Shown here: positions 11,901 through 26,729 of the stretch, piece by piece | Layout: each line of letters opens with the position of its first letter | How positions within the stretch are numbered: the first letter of the stretch is position 1 | NCBI RefSeq assembly: GCF_020184175.1 | Contig: NC_065530.1 | Location: 68,487,260 to 68,551,259 of the forward strand | DNA: 64,000 nucleotides | Source: Aphis gossypii | Taxonomy: Eukaryota; Arthropoda; Insecta; Hemiptera; Aphididae | Reading direction: 5' to 3' | Made by a program: the position numbers and the translations under genes | Notes under the pieces: generated by a model | What the model was told of the DNA's origin: nothing | What the model saw: the letters and a program-made list of their open reading frames with translations, nothing else | Databases searched by the model: none

Positions 11901-14900
11901 TAACTAAAAAAAAGTTGTTTTTCTATTATTTTTTTCCAAACACACTTTTGTCTTTATACATAATAATACCCCGTATGGTCTTGTATATTTTAATAATATA
12001 ATTATTATTATTTATATGTATAGTTACGTATAAACGAATATAACATGATTATTATTATATATTGGTATACATTATGCTCGGTACGGTGTCGTTATAAAAT
12101 GTAAGTATATATCTTCTACTATGCAGTGTATTGGACGTTGAATGTGGCGTGTCGAATCGTTGTGAATGGTGGCGCTGTGGTGATTTATGTGTCAATTGTC
12201 ATAGTTGTGTTTGGTTATCGTTTCAGAATCACATATTGTAACGCAAGTAGGGTAAAATACTGGTATTATAATATTTTTATTAAGACATAACTATCTGAGG
12301 CCCACCATATTGGACAACACACACACACACAGTTCATGACCGGTGACTATAACAATATACTCATTGCATACATACCTATACTTTATGACAAATAAACGCA
12401 GAACGTCGTTTCGATGTGGACGATTTGTCATATTTTTAGGCGGGTGAACAATTGATGAGTAGGTACCTAATATTATTATTTAGTTGTGATTTCAGGCTAT
12501 TAAAGTTACTATAAGGAGTATATACGCTGAAATTATAGGTATTCGCCGTTTAGAGTGTCTAGTAAATATTTTATTTTTTGAAAATGCGTACAATTATCAT
12601 ATAATAATATTAATAACCTGCAGCTGTATAATGTACATACACGACATCACTCGTCAAAGAATTTCAAAAAACACTGAATAATTTTATGCACAACGTGTCC
12701 GCAGATATAAAAAGGTAAGTATATTCATGACTTATAACTTATTAGAAGACACTATCGATTGGTGTTCGGGCATTGCGCAAATAGGACATTCATTAAAACA
12801 ACGGCGGAATGTGCGGTAAACAAGAAAAAGTCTACGGTTCGGAAACCATCGTACATTGCAGCGGCGTTAATAGAATATAAGCTCCGGTTGAACGAATAAG
12901 ACCTTGGAGACCTTTGATCCCTGACATCTAAATTTATAATACAATGGTCGAGTAAAGTTAATGAAACGGCCACATCTCGTCGCAATTATCATATGTCTAC
13001 GGGCATGCTGAAAGACTGGACTTACAATAATACTTCTTGTATATTTTCCAATTTTTAAATTGATCATATATTATGATACTTAAATCGGTTGCGCGAAAAA
13101 AAATATTATTACATCTCACAGCTGCAATGAACATAATATACTCTTATTAAAGTTTATTTATTTAAATTTAAGTTTACATTACATTTTAATGCATATATTC
13201 ATACAGATAAATGATGAGGAAACTGTCACAAAATACTTAAAAATTATAATGATAGGTAGGTATAATAAAAGAAAATTGTATGTACTCGGCTTGTTTCATA
13301 ATATTTACAAACTATTGATATCTTAAGACACATAATTATGCGTTTTTAACTCTTACGCGTTAATTATGTTTTACTATGAAACAATTTTAGTAGGCATCAC
13401 AATTCATAATAAACAAATTTGTAATAACCAATAAAATATGCAAATTGAAAAAAATACTCTATATTAAAATGCAAAAAATCTTTTATGTAAAATTGTACCA
13501 TAATTTATGAACAATATACATTTTCAACAATAAAGAAACTGCGTATACATAATTAAATTGTTTTTAGTTATAAATAAATCGGTATTTAATTTGTAATATA
13601 TAGTTGTATTGGTTTTATTAATGTTAACTATACCACAGTGCTCAGTATTTATTTTATTTTGCTAAATTGTATGTGAATGTTGTGTTTTCATATTATTTTG
13701 TCTCATACTATAGCAAATCTCTATGATGTATCTACAATTTGTAGAATCTTTATAAAAACTTCACATAAATAATATAAAAATATTACTCCAGATACTCATC
13801 TTAACATTTATAACATAGTATATATAATATCATGTCCGTACAATTCTATAATTCATATTCAAAAAGTTTCTAAAACATTTACTTTCAGCATTTAAAACAC
13901 ACCGACTGTCTGTGAAATAAAATTCAATTAGAAAGCTTTGAAGTAAAAGAACTATTAATTATCTGATGAGATTATTGCACGTGAATTATTTTGTTGACTT
14001 AAGTTATAATTGATGTATGTAAAAATGTATATTTTTAAAACTAAATTTATATTTTTGTAATTACTTTAATTTTTAATTATATATTTGATTATAATATACT
14101 TGTATTATAGTGAGCAGTGAGTAGTGACCCAATTTTAGAGACAATAGACATCGTTTTTAAATAATATAAGCTGTCAAACCTTATCATTAAGTCATCGGGT
14201 GTACCTCTATGTATTAATAATATATGCCAATATTAGATGGGTATGTCATACTTTTAAGGAATGTAAATAGGTACCTAAGCCGTTTAATAATTTAAAACTT
14301 ATTTACATTTTCTGAACTTAAATCTATACAATAACTAGAAATCATAATAAAGAATATAAAGCGTTTATTTCAATTATTGAAATTCAATATAATGAATATT
14401 TAAAAATATTTATTTTTTTCATCCTATAAATTTTATTGAACATTTTAAAAATTGCAAGTGAACACTGTTCGTATATGAATAATACTGAATACAATATAAT
14501 AAATAAAATTCCTATACGTTCAATACGTACCTATCCATACCTATACAATGAATTTCAAAACTTATTAAATTTATATAAGGATCTAAGAACCTAAAAACAC
14601 AATTCAACAAAACAATATGGTTAAAAATTACAATTTTAAATACTACTAAAATATCTGTATTTATCTTATAACTATACTTTAATTATTGTGAAATAACCTC
14701 CTCTAAGTACAATTTAGGTTAGATTTTTTTTTATTCTACCTATAATTTACATAAACGTGCTTATAAAACTTAGCATATTATTATTACTTTCGCTTGAAAA
14801 ATATAGTATACAAATCTATTGTTGGTGATTTCAGCAATTAATTTAAAAAAAAAAAAAATTAAAAACAGCATCTAATTAACAACTAAAATTTTTAAATTTG

Positions 14901-17900
14901 TTGAGAGTATAGATAGGTATGAATAATTTTATCAGAATCTATATTTTATTAGATATGAATTTATGACACATACATAAATAGACTGCACGAGAACATCATA
15001 CGCCCGCATATGTTATACACAAATCTATTATTATAATTTTTATGGTACTTTAATATAAATTTATGACTAATATAGTACCACCAATATAAATTTTTGAAAA
15101 AAAAAATCGCCTAGATTAAATTCCCATATGATGTAAGAAAAGACACTTTAATTGTATATTGATGCTACATAGACAAATTGTTATTATTGTTGGTCAATTA
15201 AATAAAATACTATCAATTTAATTTTTTTTTTCAATACGACTTGAATAATGAACAGTACCTATAAAGATTATAAAAAAAAGTTGAGTGTACTATCATCAGT
15301 GATAAAATCTAAAGATATTTTTTTTAAATGCAGAGCACAAATAATAATATATTAGTTATAAATGTATGAAAATAATGTTCAAAAACTTTATTACTTATTA
15401 TTTGTTTCACATCATACTTTTTAATAGTTTTGAAATATATCGTACTTTAAAACAGGCAAAAAACAAATAATAATCAGCAGTAATTAATATTTTAATAGTG
15501 AAGAATATTATAATGAAATAATCGTAATTTATTATGTATTATAATTTAAGAGTAATATAATATATTGTATTGTATAAAGTATTAACACTAGAATATTTAA
15601 ACAAAATATATTATGTACAATACAAGTATTTGAAATTACAGTCGGTTGAGCTGACTACTTTGATTTTATATACTACCTGAGGACATCGTACGGTCAAGAT
15701 AATAATCGTAAATTTTATGCTTCTCGATGTAAACGTCTCGTTTCCGGTGTTTAAAAATAATTCCAAAAAGAACGTCCATTAAAAAGGTAAAAAAAACAAC
15801 TCGCGACTTCTTTTCGGTGTGTTTGCTCATTATCGACTACCCAAGAGGTGTCTGAACGATTACAATATGTGTTCACACATACAAATACACACACACACAC
15901 CGATTCTTTATTTCTCTTTTTACACTTACGGGGGCCACGTCGAAGGCGTAACAGGAGAAGTGTTAGACCAACACATGATAGCTGAACAAACAACAGTTTA
16001 TCACCATCCTGTGTACCGAGTGCTACTGAATATGCTAATGAAGAATTGTTCAGCCACAGATTCTTGTAGTGTTGTTTATTTATTTATTTTTTCAATTTAA
16101 CTCGAAATTCCAACATACGTACACAAGGCGTTGTATACATTCCTGGTAGGAACCAATGTATTAAAAAAAAAAAATTTGTAAATATCTGCACATTAATTAT
16201 AGATTTTGAACAATCGTTATAGACAATATAATGTTATTAAAATGGTACTTCTGCAGCCACTTACTTAACAGTCAATAATAATTTAACAAATTTATGTATT
16301 TAAATTTTCATGAATACCATTATAATTTTAAAAAACAATAAAATATACAATATGTTATTTAATAGATAATTTTTTTTTTTATAAAATTCGAAATTTGGAG
16401 AAATCTTGGATAACTTAAAAAAGGTAATTAATAGATAAGCAAAATAAAAACACACATAAATACTAAAATGTAATACAGATAGTCACAGTTTAGGTTTATA
16501 ATGTTATAAAATCTAAAAATATTTTGTATATGAATAATTTTTGTATATAATTCTTACTCGTAATTAAATTTCAAACGCAATAATTGATCATCACTTTCAG
16601 ATAATATCTCATTTATAAAATAAATACAAACTGAATAAAAAAGTAGTAAAGGATTATAACGAGGACTAAGATTGAAATTAAATATATCCATGATGATAAT
16701 AATGTTCTATACATATACGATATACCTATATACATAGATTTTTAAATGTACGCATCATGTATAAATAAAAAATGTATCTGTTATATACCTTCATAGTAAT
16801 AACTAATGATATATGTAAGATGTAACGTTTTAACGATTTAAATGTATTTATTTATTTATTTACTAGTTATTACCTATATATTTATAATAATAATTTAATT
16901 GTTAAAAATTGGTTTAATTGTAGGAAAATATTTAAATAAAGTTAAAAATTAAAACGCATAACAATTTTAATTTTAATACCTATATGTCTATGAGGCTTAA
17001 AAATGTAATACAATAAGATTTTTAGTAAATTGTGCTTACTAGAATTTAAAAAAAATGTTGGGTATAGTAAGTTACGCTTGATAGCGAAATCTTATTAGTT
17101 TGATGAATTCATACTCTGTGGAAGCGTCCTAAATATATACTATATAGTATGAAGGATTTATATCATTTGAATAACTTGAAATATTCACGTATTTTATTGG
17201 TATTCGAGATTATTACCGAATTCCAGGATTCTATACCATAGGAGTATTCTAACCATATATACCTACCTATCGGTCTAAATCATGAGTTTAATATATTAGT
17301 TTTTAATTTTTATTTAGTCAAATAAATCAAACAAGTTAAGTAACATTATTTAATCGTGTAAATGCGGTATTCGTGCGAAATAGGTACTTATAATACTTAT
17401 TATATCTATATTATTTAGTAAAAGTAATTGGACTTAGTCTCATATATTGATGGTAGCGTGAACGATATATAAACAGATTTTTCGTGGTAAATTGAATAAC
17501 TTGTAAGTATGTAAAAATGAAATAGCTTGAAATAAATACCATTAGTATACAGTCGCTGTATTAATTACCGTAATAGTATTGGTCAAGTTAACCAAATCAA
17601 AAACAATCGATATTTTTATTACCTGTATCTATATCGGGCCGAGTTTTCAATTACCGATCAGCGACTGCACTATAATATATAGGTACTTATTGTTACCGAT
17701 GTCGGTACAACAAATATCTATGATTTGTGGAAGAATAGAGTGAGAAGAAACGAGAAAGTGAATGAGCAAAATACGATACAGTAAAAATCGTCGTAAAGTC
17801 ACCCGGTTTGTGCGGGTCATTACTCATTATGAATGAAATAAAAGGTCGTGATGCCGTTATATTATACCGAGTGTATTAGTAATATACACCACTGGTAGTA

Positions 17901-20204
17901 GGTAATAGTAATAATAATAATAATTAAAATAAAAAAGTCCAGTTTCCGTCGAGATTTTTATAGCACCTCTGTATCTCGTCTACACATACATCCGTACGCA
18001 CAACACGTATCCCGCCTAGCCATCGTACTGGGAATGTGTATGAGCGCGCTCGCGATTTTATATACATAGGGAATAACATGCAACTCCATTAGCATTAATT
18101 TACCATAAAACCCGATCCAGATACGTCCGGTCAATTTGTAGTACTTCGCCTACGGATATAAACTATCCCCACCGATTTAGTCCTCCTTGAACAGAACGTA
18201 TTACGCCCTCTCCCCGCCGTGTCTGCGACAGATTTGCAATTACTTGTAGTGTGCGGACGTATATATATAGGTAGATAGATATACGTGTGCACTCTCGATC
18301 ATTGTACAATGTGTTTATATACAATTTACAGTATATACGATGTAATGTATATATTATCGGAAATGTAATGAATATAAGAATTCAATAGAAATCCCAAGTA
18401 CTCTATAGAAACTCTTGTATACTATTTGGCAATATATTACGTTTTAATGTTATTTTAAATTATGCCTTATGGCCATTCTAATGAAATTCTCGAGATTTCT
18501 ATATAAGATAATGCCAGTGATCCGAAATTTTAAATTAGTGTTTTATCAAAATACGTTTATTGTTTTAATCAATTTTTAAATACTTATATATTATTCGATT
18601 ACATTAATTTGTTTATTATTTATTGCAGTATAAATTTGATGCTTGTCACTTTCAATTGTATAAAATATTATTTTTTGCTTTGACATTTTGACGTGGATGT
18701 ACATTTTACAATATCTTGTCCAGTAGAATGTTGAGTTACTATTGTCTGTAAATCAAATGTATTTTCCTTTGGATCATTAATAAATTTATCTAACATACTT
18801 ATTATGAATTGAGTCCTAGAGGATTGAGTGTGACGTTTTAAAGGTCTTCTCCATAGTTCGTTATCGATAATACCCATCAACTGTTAGTTGAAATAATATT
18901 AAATTGGTTATAATTTATAAATAATAAAATATGAATAAATTAAATATTTAACTATACATTGTTTTATATTTATCTTTATATCAACAACTAAAACATTTTG
19001 ATCATCTCATGATCTTTGTTTACATCGGATACTGAAACTTATACCGTAGCACCAATTTCTGCTGGTTTAAGTTTCTTATCTGATCATATTTTTTAATGTA
19101 TAATTTTGTATAAATTCTATACACTTCCTATTCGGGGTACAACATTAGTTAGAATATCTAATCATTGTATAAAATGTTTAATTTTCATACCTTCTAGTTT
19201 TTGGTATTCTAAAAAAAGCCTTAGTATTTTATAGAATGAAGACTTAAACATGATCAGAAAACATGTTATATAATACTTATTGTAAACAAATTAATATTTC
19301 ATTGACGCCTAAACAATAAACATATATATCATTGAAAAGATAATAATAATAATAATAATATGGCAATATACTAAAAATGCAGTTTAGATTTCCAACACGA
19401 TACTCTGATAAAGTAATATGCCTATAAAATAAATCATATAATTGTGTGCTACCAAAATTAAATAAAAGCAATAGTAAAATATGTAAAATTATAAATTGTT
19501 ATAGTTTAGTTAATAATTATGATTATTATTAATATTATTTAATTGTTGACATATTATAAATAATATAAATACCATAAATAATTTAATGTTCTTTTATTAG
19601 TTATTGATTTAGCTACTGAGAATCTTAATAACATTATTATTTTTAAAATGCATGGACTATCACTTAAAAATAGTATAGTATAGATATAGACAAATACATA
19701 GCAAACACTTAATACTTTTAACGTATATTTTAGAAGTGTTTAATCCGCTTCTGACTTTATATTTATTTTTTGCGTACAAGCAAACAGTAGATATGAAATA
19801 AACATATCAGTTATCGGCGTTATCGAATCTAAAAAAAAAAAATCACATAAAATAAAAGTTTATTACACTTTAAGTTAAATATTTTCTTTAAAGTAAAAGT
19901 GGAAGTATTTCATGTGTAGCTTGAATCTAGTTATAATTAAACCTTGACAATTCTAACTTACACTCAACATAAAATTAAAAATATAAAAAATAATTTAACA
20001 AAATGCAACACTGAAAATTAGTAAAAATAAAATACAACATTAATTTAAAAATAGTATGTATAACATATTCTGTGTTGGACAGCTATTCGTAAATAAAAAT
20101 AAATTATTGTAGCACCAAAAAGAAAAAAACATTTTCATTTTCAAATAAAGCTATACATTACTCCTTCAAATTTAACTTATTTTAAGCTTCGGGACTGTCC
20201 GAAT

Positions 20205-20225
20205 TCAACTACGACTCGTAGTTGA
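20205..20225. repeat. Perfect 21-bp palindrome
   Basis: Ten-base arms, TCAACTACGA and TCGTAGTTGA, flank a single central C. It stands alone in AT-rich sequence and could be a protein-binding palindrome or a decayed element end. No function is assigned. Confidence 0.6.
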
Positions 20226-22927
20226 CTTTTTATTATTAGATTTGGTGTATCTAAAATAACAATAAACATTAAAATGTTTTTAAACCTACTGCATTAGATT
20301 AAGTATCATGATTTATTAGCCTTCAGGTACAAAAAATATCGATACAAATTTTAATATATTCTTATAATAATATAAAATTAGTAAAATACCACTATTTATT
20401 AATTATTGTAATATTATAGAATCAAAATTACTAATAAAAACAAAAACATATTAATATTACGATAAAAATTAACCATAATATGTTAAGTAAGTACATTATA
20501 TTTTATTGTAACTTAAGATGCAATTCCTAATTACATGTATAATATAGTTTGACCAATAGTTAATTTGTACATATTTTATTCCGGTTAATTGATTGCAAGG
20601 ATAATGTACCATGAACTAAATTACCAATGAACTGATCACTAGATCATAAAATCAGGTATCTAATAAAATATTATGCATAGTATATGTTTACAGCTCAGAT
20701 TAGCTGCTAAAATATAAAGAATCATTTAATTGGACAATTAAAAACAGTATACAGGAGCAGAATATTCCAGCGATGAGTCCTAAACCAAATTTTTTAATTG
20801 AGTCTCATTGATCAAAACATGCACACTAATACACTAAATGGATATAAATTAAATATTTAAAAAATATATTTATATTTACGAATTTACGACCATAGACTAT
20901 CAAATTAATAATGCTTATTAATATAGGTTATATTTATCGTAATATTATATGGGCACTAAATTTTCTTTAATTAATCATAATATGATTGGATATATAAACG
21001 TAGTATTTTGATGCAACATAAATATGAGTTTTGAAAAAAATATATTTTGATATTTTATTAAAAATTTTGTTACATTAAAGTTTGTCAACATTTTAACATC
21101 ATAAGCTAATAAAAAAAAAAATACGTAACTATTTATTTTTGACATTGTTTAACTTTTTTGAGAACAATTAATTAAAACCTTTATATTAAATTTTCATGCT
21201 TTTTGAACTAAAAACAAAAATTATATAAACATAAATAAATAAAATTTTAAAAGTTAATAATTTCAAATAGCTTTAAAAATGCTAAAATATTTTTAAATTA
21301 CATTATTTCTAGTAAGTAATATGACAAATATTTGGCGAAAATTCGGAATTAGGTACCTACTAGTTTTCTAAATACTTCTCGATTATACCTTTTTAAATTA
21401 TTAAATATAGGTATATCAAAAAAATTAAATCAATATTCAAAAAAAAAAAGTTACACATTAATATTTTTAATTATTAAGAAAAGTACTTGAATTATTTATT
21501 TTTAAACTCCCTCCCCACAACCTATTGACATTACCAACTTATGCGTACCTATAATTTTATTATTATTAAGTTCATCATCACATTATATTGAAAATTGTGT
21601 ATCCTTATTAAAACATTAAATAAATAAATATGTACTATTTAATGAATAATGATAATATTAGAAGACATTATTAGCAGTTAATAATAATATTATAATTACT
21701 TAAAAATTATAAAAATGTGTTATCATCTAAATATTAAATCTTTGAAAATTAAATAATATTATATTATAGTCAATAGGTATATTATGTATTAAATTTAGAT
21801 ATTGTTCTTAGTGTTCTTACCATATAAAAACTATTAATAAAATATACTATAAATGATATTTTTATAAAACAAAATCGGGCAAGATATCAATTTAACATAA
21901 TTAAAGAAATAAAAAAAAAAAATTTATTATACATTTTGATAAAATATAATACATTGTTTAATTTTGAAGTACTTAAGTGCTTTCCGTGGTTATAAAATAC
22001 AATTATACAAAAATGTCAAATGCTGCAACTAGAAAATAATATCCACTTAATATTATTAATATTGAATATAAAATATTAACAAATACAAAAAAAAGTAAAC
22101 TGAAGTGGTAAGTTACGAGTATTATTTATATTATAAGAAAAAGAATTATGAATAAAAGAATTATCATTCTAGGCATTTTGATTCTTGGAAAGTTATTTAT
22201 GAAAACTAAAAATATAATCAAAACTTTTCCTGCGTATATCTGGGCTATACCTTAATACCTTATAACTACGAATAAATTTAAAATTACAAGTTATAACTAT
22301 AAGCTCTTTCTAAAATTAAAATATTTACTAGATAAATAAGTCCCTCGGTTTTTCGTAGACTTTTAAGAGCTTATGTGACGTGTTATGGTTCCTTATATAT
22401 TTTAAGTTTTAACTTATTACAGATATCGGATAAAAATTAGTATAACGTATATTAGTATAGGTAGTAGGTACTGAATATAAAATCATCCAAATGATTTAAT
22501 AATATAGCCATGTATAAAGGATTTTCCGATATTCTGGTATTCGTCATCAATGGTGTAATTTATTATGAATTTCCCTTGGGATGGGGGGATTAAATTTTTT
22601 AAGTTAAAAACTGTAAACTTTATTAGGTACTTCAAAAAAAAGTAAAATATTATTAAAATAAAATTCCGAGGGACTATTTCCCTCATAACTCTTAATTGTA
22701 CCTCTATTTTTTATAATCTAACTTTACTATTGCTTGATTAAATATTACCAGTCATATAGTCATAATTAATTTCATTAAACGATTTTAAACAACTCCCGTT
22801 TACCTCTTAGTATATACTCTTGTCCTACTTAGGTACAAATACAACTACAATAGTTTGATGACATATTATAATAACATACGCATAATATTATTTACTATTA
22901 TAGTACCTACCTGTTGATATTACAGTC

Positions 22928-23097
22928 TTATTATTATTATTATTATTATTATTGTCATATTATAATACGCCGTATTTATCACATTGGTGTACATATTATT
23001 ATTATGAATATTGAACGGTCACGAACAGCCGTGGCGGTGGTGTCCCACTGCTCCGGATGTGCCTTGTGCGCCTCCCCGATTGACCCGAACAACCTCT

Positions 23098-23124
<27 letters not shown>
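22928..23124. repeat. Two ATT trinucleotide arrays around a GC-richer island
   Basis: ATT repeats at about 22928-22954 and 23098-23124 bracket a GC-richer segment at about 23015-23095. That segment has no recognisable coding or RNA content. The repeats are direct; the bracketing may mean insertion into, or duplication of, a microsatellite. Confidence 0.55.
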
Positions 23125-23128
<4 letters not shown>

Positions 23129-24119
23129 TATTTATCTGCACCTTCACATATCTTAAGTGTGTACATGTATATTAATATATTATGTACCATTATATGCTAT
23201 TGTTTTCGGACAATTCTCTTGCTCGAGTATATAACGTTAAGTACATATTATGTCTGTATATACGAAGTATAAAATTAATGATAAAACTAAATACTTTTTT
23301 AGAAAATGACTTTCAATTTGAATTGAATCGGTTTGTGACAAAAATATACTAGTATATCCAAGTAGGTATACTAGGAGATATAATAAGGATTTTGGAAAAA
23401 GTGCATTAACAAATTATTATTGTAATTTTAAAATTGATCGGACTCTATGTGAAGAAGCCAAAATATAATATTTAAATTTACATAATATTATAATTATATT
23501 TTCTCGCTTTGTATTTATATAATATAATACAGCACCAAACATATTATTATACTCATTTTTTGTAAACATTCTACAGTTTTGCAATGTCGCCGTATATGAC
23601 TATAAGTAAGTTATAGGTTAGTATAATCTCTTTTACTACAGGTTAGGTAGTACCTATATAAAATACGTTATTCGTTTTAATTGCGCTTAAAAAACAATGC
23701 CGTTTTAAACGTATAGGTTCATAAAAACTATATATTGTAAGCAATTATACGTATTTTTTTTTTTTGAAACGATTGTACATAATATAGTAACAATATTCAT
23801 AAACTTATAATCAACTCGTGGAAATCTTTAACTGCCAGCTGTATATAAAATAGGTACATACAAAAATCTGTCGACTCGCCCGGCCTTGTGTACAAAATAT
23901 AATATTACAATTGATATCGCGGTGTAATATTAGGTATATAATATTATAATAATCTGTGAGCCACCGTTATTGACACATATAATATAATATATTTTATATT
24001 AAAATATGACATAATAATACGACTACTCGCCTAACCGTATAAAACAAGCCATTATTGTTATTGTGTTTATCATCGTCGTTATAATAATACGTACGTATAC
24101 ACAATAATAATAATTGCAG

Positions 24120-24760
24120 TATTATTAAACCGCCTCGGCCTATTACATATACAAAACTCCACCTGTCGTACACGCACGCGCCGCACAGCGCCACCACAGC
24201 ATCACATGTTCTACAGGTAAGTATACGATACCTGTATGTGATGGTGCCCGCGGCCGCCGCGTTATCGTCAATACCGGAGAGATTCCGAGAGCCGCAGCCA
24301 CGCGCCTAGCGCGCTCCCATCGAGTCTTAGTCAAAAGTCTCTCTGATTCTGGCTCTCCATTCACGAGAACGGCGAGCGTTGTCGAAAAAAAAAATACATA
24401 TAATATGATAATATTATTCGGTCGGTCGGAAGAAGCGCGCGTGCACGCCGCCGCCGCCACAACCACTTCTACCACGACCGCCGCCAGACCGTCAAAACTC
24501 GACCGTTCTCGCGTTCATTCATGAACGCCGTTTCTACGCGTTCCCCCCCCCCCCCCGACCACCTCCCCTGCCCGCCGTTACCTCCCCTCCCCGCGATTAC
24601 GGCCGGAGCCCGCCGCGACCTCAGCCGTCATCGTCGTCGTACACACCGCCCGTGACCTACGACCCCGGACACCATTTAGAAACGACGACGACGACGACGA
24701 CGTACGCCCGTAAGAAAGTCATACTTGTGTACGGAGAGCTGATAATAAGAGATAATAATA
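24120..24760 (+). promoter_or_regulatory. CpG-rich island with splice-site signals; possible distant promoter/5' exon
   Basis: This is one of the few strongly CpG-rich blocks in the window. A candidate exon at 24120-24216 has a TTGCAG acceptor and a consensus donor (CAG/GTAAGT) on the + strand. Further in are a run of 14 C (24543-24556), an ACG repeat (24682-24702) and another possible donor near 24711. The next + strand gene is diablo at 42.9 kb, whose coding exon starts at an acceptor, so a 5' exon of that gene is a reasonable guess. A separate gene or a minus-strand promoter cannot be excluded. Confidence 0.4.
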
Positions 24761-26729
24761 ATATTATATATTTTACACGGCGGTCGGGTTAAGTCTCGCG
24801 TTGTATATACGTCACGTACAATTATCATCGTTTTGACGTTTTATAATATTAGAACTTAAACGATTTGTACACGAGTCGTATGTGCTATTCAGCAATATTC
24901 AATTATCGGCCTACTGCAATATATACCTATTATTATTTGTTTTGTACTCGTGTCGTCTTATGGAGTACACCCTATACAATATATAATAATATACGTACAT
25001 GTAATATATTGTGTATATTATAATATACTGGTACCTATACAAACTCTGAAATCGAATGTCGCGTTTGAATACAGTTTTAATACTATAGACCACTTTCGTT
25101 TCGACATCATATATAGGTACTTTCGAATATTATGAACGACGATAATTTTATCGGTAAGCATAATTTGGCATTGCGTCCATAGATATCTATGACGATTATA
25201 TCACATATTTTGGCGATCAACAGAAATACGATAAACCAAAATGTTTAACAAACTTTTATGATTGCAGGACGAGCTGACGGTTTTCAATATTGATTTTATA
25301 ATATCATAAGAATCGTACGTGTGACTGCTGTGGTATAATTAAACCTACTGATGTTTACATCATTAATTGTTATTATTTGTTTATTATAATATTATTATAC
25401 GAATGTATAGTTATAATCAACTGTACATGAAAAATAAATAAAATTCCTTCTTCGATACTTTTTTGTCGTTTGTTCATTATAGATATAGTTAAAATGAACC
25501 GTGTTTAAAATATATTCTATTCAAAGGTGCAATTCGAATATATTATATTATAATGTGCAGATGGTCTCATAAGTTTTGCCAATCTTATGATCAGTTTTTA
25601 TATACTTATTATAATAGGTAAACGTATTTAATTGCTCAATGGGTATAATATATATAATATACCATAACATGTGGTTATATAAGTATATAACATTCCTTGA
25701 TTCGGTCTGGAACAATATGGACAATCGATAACATTCGAGTTTATACATTTATTATACACTCATTGTGTCGGGTAATACACCTAAGCAGCTTATCTAAAAA
25801 TAATTCAAGTGAGTAAGAGAAAGAAAGAAAACAACGGGTTGAGAATTGAGAGAAGGCTTCCGTTTTAATTTATCGTTTGCGCCACCTAATAACACGACTG
25901 AGCCGGTCCACCAACAATGCAAACGACATCGTACGGCGTACCATAATCCCTCTACTATCTACACCCATAGATACCAAGTTTTTTTTTTAAGTCTTAATAT
26001 CAAATACTATTACAAACTAGGGTGTGCACTGTGCGCCTGTGCGTGTTTGACCTTTTCAAAATTTGAATAGGCTACAACACTTAAAACAAGAATTTATGAC
26101 ACTACTTCGTTTGTACATGTACTCGTATATAGCGTATACAGTCATTGTGTCGTTTACAAGTGATTTTTTGAGAGGGAGGCCATCATCAAAATATATTATA
26201 CATTATGTTAAGGGATGTATCAATATTAATCGATAATGTATCCTAACCATTTCAATTATACAGACAAAATATACCTATGGTTTATTTCATATTATATATA
26301 TTTATAAATAATACAATATACATATGTTTAAGTGTGTGAAAACATTTCAAAAAGCACAAATATTCAGCATCTTACATTCTTACTCGTACAAAGAAATTTT
26401 AAGTGAATAATACCAACATCAATAGGATTGCGTTTGAATGGTAATACTCCTGTGATTTTAGTATTAAGTTAATGTTAACAACACATACGTCTTAAAATGT
26501 GGTTATGTATAATATAATAGGTATTTTTGATTCGAATATATTGATATTATTTTTTTTTTTATACAAGTGTGTAACAGAATCAATTGGAATTTAAAAGTAT
26601 TGACTGTGCTTTCCAAACATGAAGTTCAAGGTTTTCAAAGATGTGATTATAAAAACAAAAACCCCAATGAAATATTTAAATAAATAATAATTATTATATA
26701 TAAATATATAATAAAAATATCATATTAAT

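Larger units (their letters stand above)
11901..24110. other. Gene-poor AT-rich spacer
   Basis: No multi-exon gene could be assembled here. Short coding-like stretches at 12760-12900 (+), 15930-16075 (+) and 18665-18885 (-) are reported as findings. A block with more CpG at about 17700-18260 has neither coding frame nor element ends that I can recognise. Simple repeats include a CA run at 12316-12331 and two ATT arrays near 23 kb. Confidence 0.5.

Noticed and set aside
16845..16862. TTTA repeat resembling an AU-rich element
   Set aside because: It lies well beyond any likely 3' UTR and is expected in AT-rich DNA.
22483..22686. 67-codon minus-strand frame
   Set aside because: It is mostly Phe/Ile/Leu/Lys from AT-rich sequence and has no splice signals or domain; only its second half looks mildly protein-like.
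24143..24475. 110-codon minus-strand frame in the CpG island
   Set aside because: It has GC-driven composition and no domain; the best splice signal in the block is on the opposite strand.
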